Shown here one piece after another: positions 5,081 to 5,793 of a stretch of DNA of 5,793 nucleotides (its first letter is position 1; each line of letters opens with the position of its first letter). The notes under the pieces are model-generated. The model made no database searches. It had not been told where the DNA came from and saw nothing but the letters and a program-made list of their open reading frames with translations. The DNA is from Deltaproteobacteria bacterium (GTDB taxonomy: Bacteria > Desulfobacterota > GWC2-55-46). A program made the position numbers and the translations under genes. Location: positions 1-5,793 of the forward strand of contig JAUSLB010000286.1 in NCBI GenBank assembly GCA_030646655.1, in the 5' to 3' direction.

Positions 5081-5793
5081 TCTCATCCCTTAGATCGAAA
5101 TCAGCATGGGTGAGGGAAGAGGCCCTTAAGATACACAAGATCGCTCAGGATACGAGGATCGCGTCATCGCTTTCATGCGTAGAGATATTCGCCGCGCTTT
5201 TCTACGGCAGGGTCTTAAACTTCAACCCCGGCGACATTAAATGGGAGGGGAGGGACAGGCTTATCATAAGCAAGGGCCACGGCGCTATCTCGCTTTATCC
5301 CATCCTTGCCGACCTCGGCTACTTCGATAAGAAGGAGCTTGAAAAGGTCTGCGGGCAGGGGACCTTCCTCGGCGGCATACCCGACCCGGTGATACCGGGC
5401 TTTGAGACGGTGAACGGCTCGCTCGGCCACGGGCCCGGCGTCGGCTGCGGCATGGCCGTCGCTTTAAAGAGGAAGGGAAGGGGAGAGAATATATTCGTCC
5501 TTATCGGTGACGGCGAGCTTTACGAGGGCTCTGTCTGGGAGGCGGTAATGTTCGCAGGCGGGCAGAGGCTCGATAACCTCGTCCTTATAATAGACAATAA
5601 CGGCGCGTGCATGCTCGATTTTTGCAGGAACATAATAGACCTAAGCCCGCTCGATGAGAAGCTTAGGGCCTTCGGGTGGGATGTAAAGGCGGTTGACGGG
5701 CATGACCCCGATGAACTGCGCTTCAGCCTTCTCGATTTAAAAACTCAAAGAAAGGGCAGGCCGAAGGCCCTCATAGCAAATACGGTCAAAGGC
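5056..5793 (+). CDS. Split transketolase, N-terminal (thiamine-diphosphate pyrophosphate-binding) subunit; 3' end cut by the window
   Basis: The frame stays open from the ATG at 5056 to the window end, 246 codons; split N-terminal transketolase subunits run about 270-285 residues, so only a short end is missing and a C-terminal subunit gene should follow. Transketolases move a two-carbon ketol unit between sugars using thiamine diphosphate and a divalent metal. Motifs: DRLIISKGHGAISLYP (67-82), GSLGHGPGVGCGMAVA (121-136), and the cofactor/metal motif GDGELYEGSVWEA (151-163) ending in DNN (180-182), i.e. GDG-X27-NN. The FAGGQRLDN segment (166-174) differs from the AAHHKLDN I recall for housekeeping enzymes, and the stretch after DNN (GACMLDFC) differs from the usual GLQIDG, so this is probably a polysaccharide-locus paralogue and not the pentose-phosphate enzyme. 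Possible roles: making sedoheptulose 7-phosphate for the heptose branch, or adding two carbons to a keto-sugar. The start at 5056 overlaps fcl by 25 bases. Confidence 0.85.
   Translation, partial: MHSAAGELVSSLRSKSAWVREEALKIHKIAQDTRIASSLSCVEIFAALFYGRVLNFNPGDIKWEGRDRLIISKGHGAISLYPILADLGYFDKKELEKVCGQGTFLGGIPDPVIPGFETVNGSLGHGPGVGCGMAVALKRKGRGENIFVLIGDGELYEGSVWEAVMFAGGQRLDNLVLIIDNNGACMLDFCRNIIDLSPLDEKLRAFGWDVKAVDGHDPDELRFSLLDLKTQRKGRPKALIANTVKG

Noticed and set aside
4860..5093. Same-strand open frame across the fcl end
   Set aside because: Low-complexity Ser/Arg/Lys-rich translation with no ribosome site; both real frames here have clear family motifs.
164..5430. Numerous minus-strand open frames of 60-100 codons
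   Set aside because: All lie opposite motif-bearing genes, lack recognisable motifs and reflect the GC-rich codon bias of the sense strand.

Overview
The window is one tightly packed, co-directional (+ strand) block of nucleotide-sugar genes, probably from a Gram-negative-type bacterium's surface polysaccharide (LPS O-antigen, capsule or S-layer glycan) locus. Base composition is moderately GC-rich. Codon use leans strongly towards ATA for Ile and AGG for Arg, as in many uncultivated Desulfobacterota, Nitrospirota and Omnitrophota-like bacteria; this placement is only a guess. There are no RNA genes, CRISPR arrays or complete mobile elements.

Layout: positions 1-281 hold no gene I can support; the first ~30 bases look like the outer end of an insertion sequence or an intergenic repeat. 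Then follow: (1) 282-1001, HddC-type D-glycero-D-manno-heptose 1-phosphate guanylyltransferase; (2) 998-1999, HddA-type heptose 7-phosphate kinase; (3) 2005-3165, a ColD-like PLP enzyme whose catalytic Lys is replaced by a His-His pair, marking it as a 3-dehydratase (deoxygenase) and not an aminotransferase; (4) 3181-4116, an extended SDR closely resembling Campylobacter Cj1427, the GDP-heptose 4-dehydrogenase; (5) 4109-5080, a GDP-L-fucose synthase (Fcl/ColC/WcaG) family epimerase-reductase with all catalytic residues present; (6) 5056 to the window end, the thiamine-diphosphate-binding N-terminal half of a split transketolase, cut by the window edge. Junctions are 4-25 base overlaps or gaps of at most 15 bases, so genes 1-6 look like a single transcription unit continuing downstream.

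How the genes may work together (inference): HddA and HddC make GDP-D-glycero-alpha-D-manno-heptose; the Cj1427-like enzyme oxidises C4; the ColD-like enzyme removes the C3 hydroxyl; the Fcl-like enzyme epimerises (probably C5) and reduces C4. This would be a colitose-type route on a heptose, entered through a 4-dehydrogenase in place of a GMD-type 4,6-dehydratase. The product would be a GDP-3-deoxyheptose that keeps its C6 and C7 hydroxyls, which I do not recognise as a described nucleotide sugar. The transketolase could supply sedoheptulose 7-phosphate, the heptose precursor, or could transfer a two-carbon unit to a keto-sugar to make a branched sugar. gmhA and gmhB, needed for the heptose branch, are not in the window.
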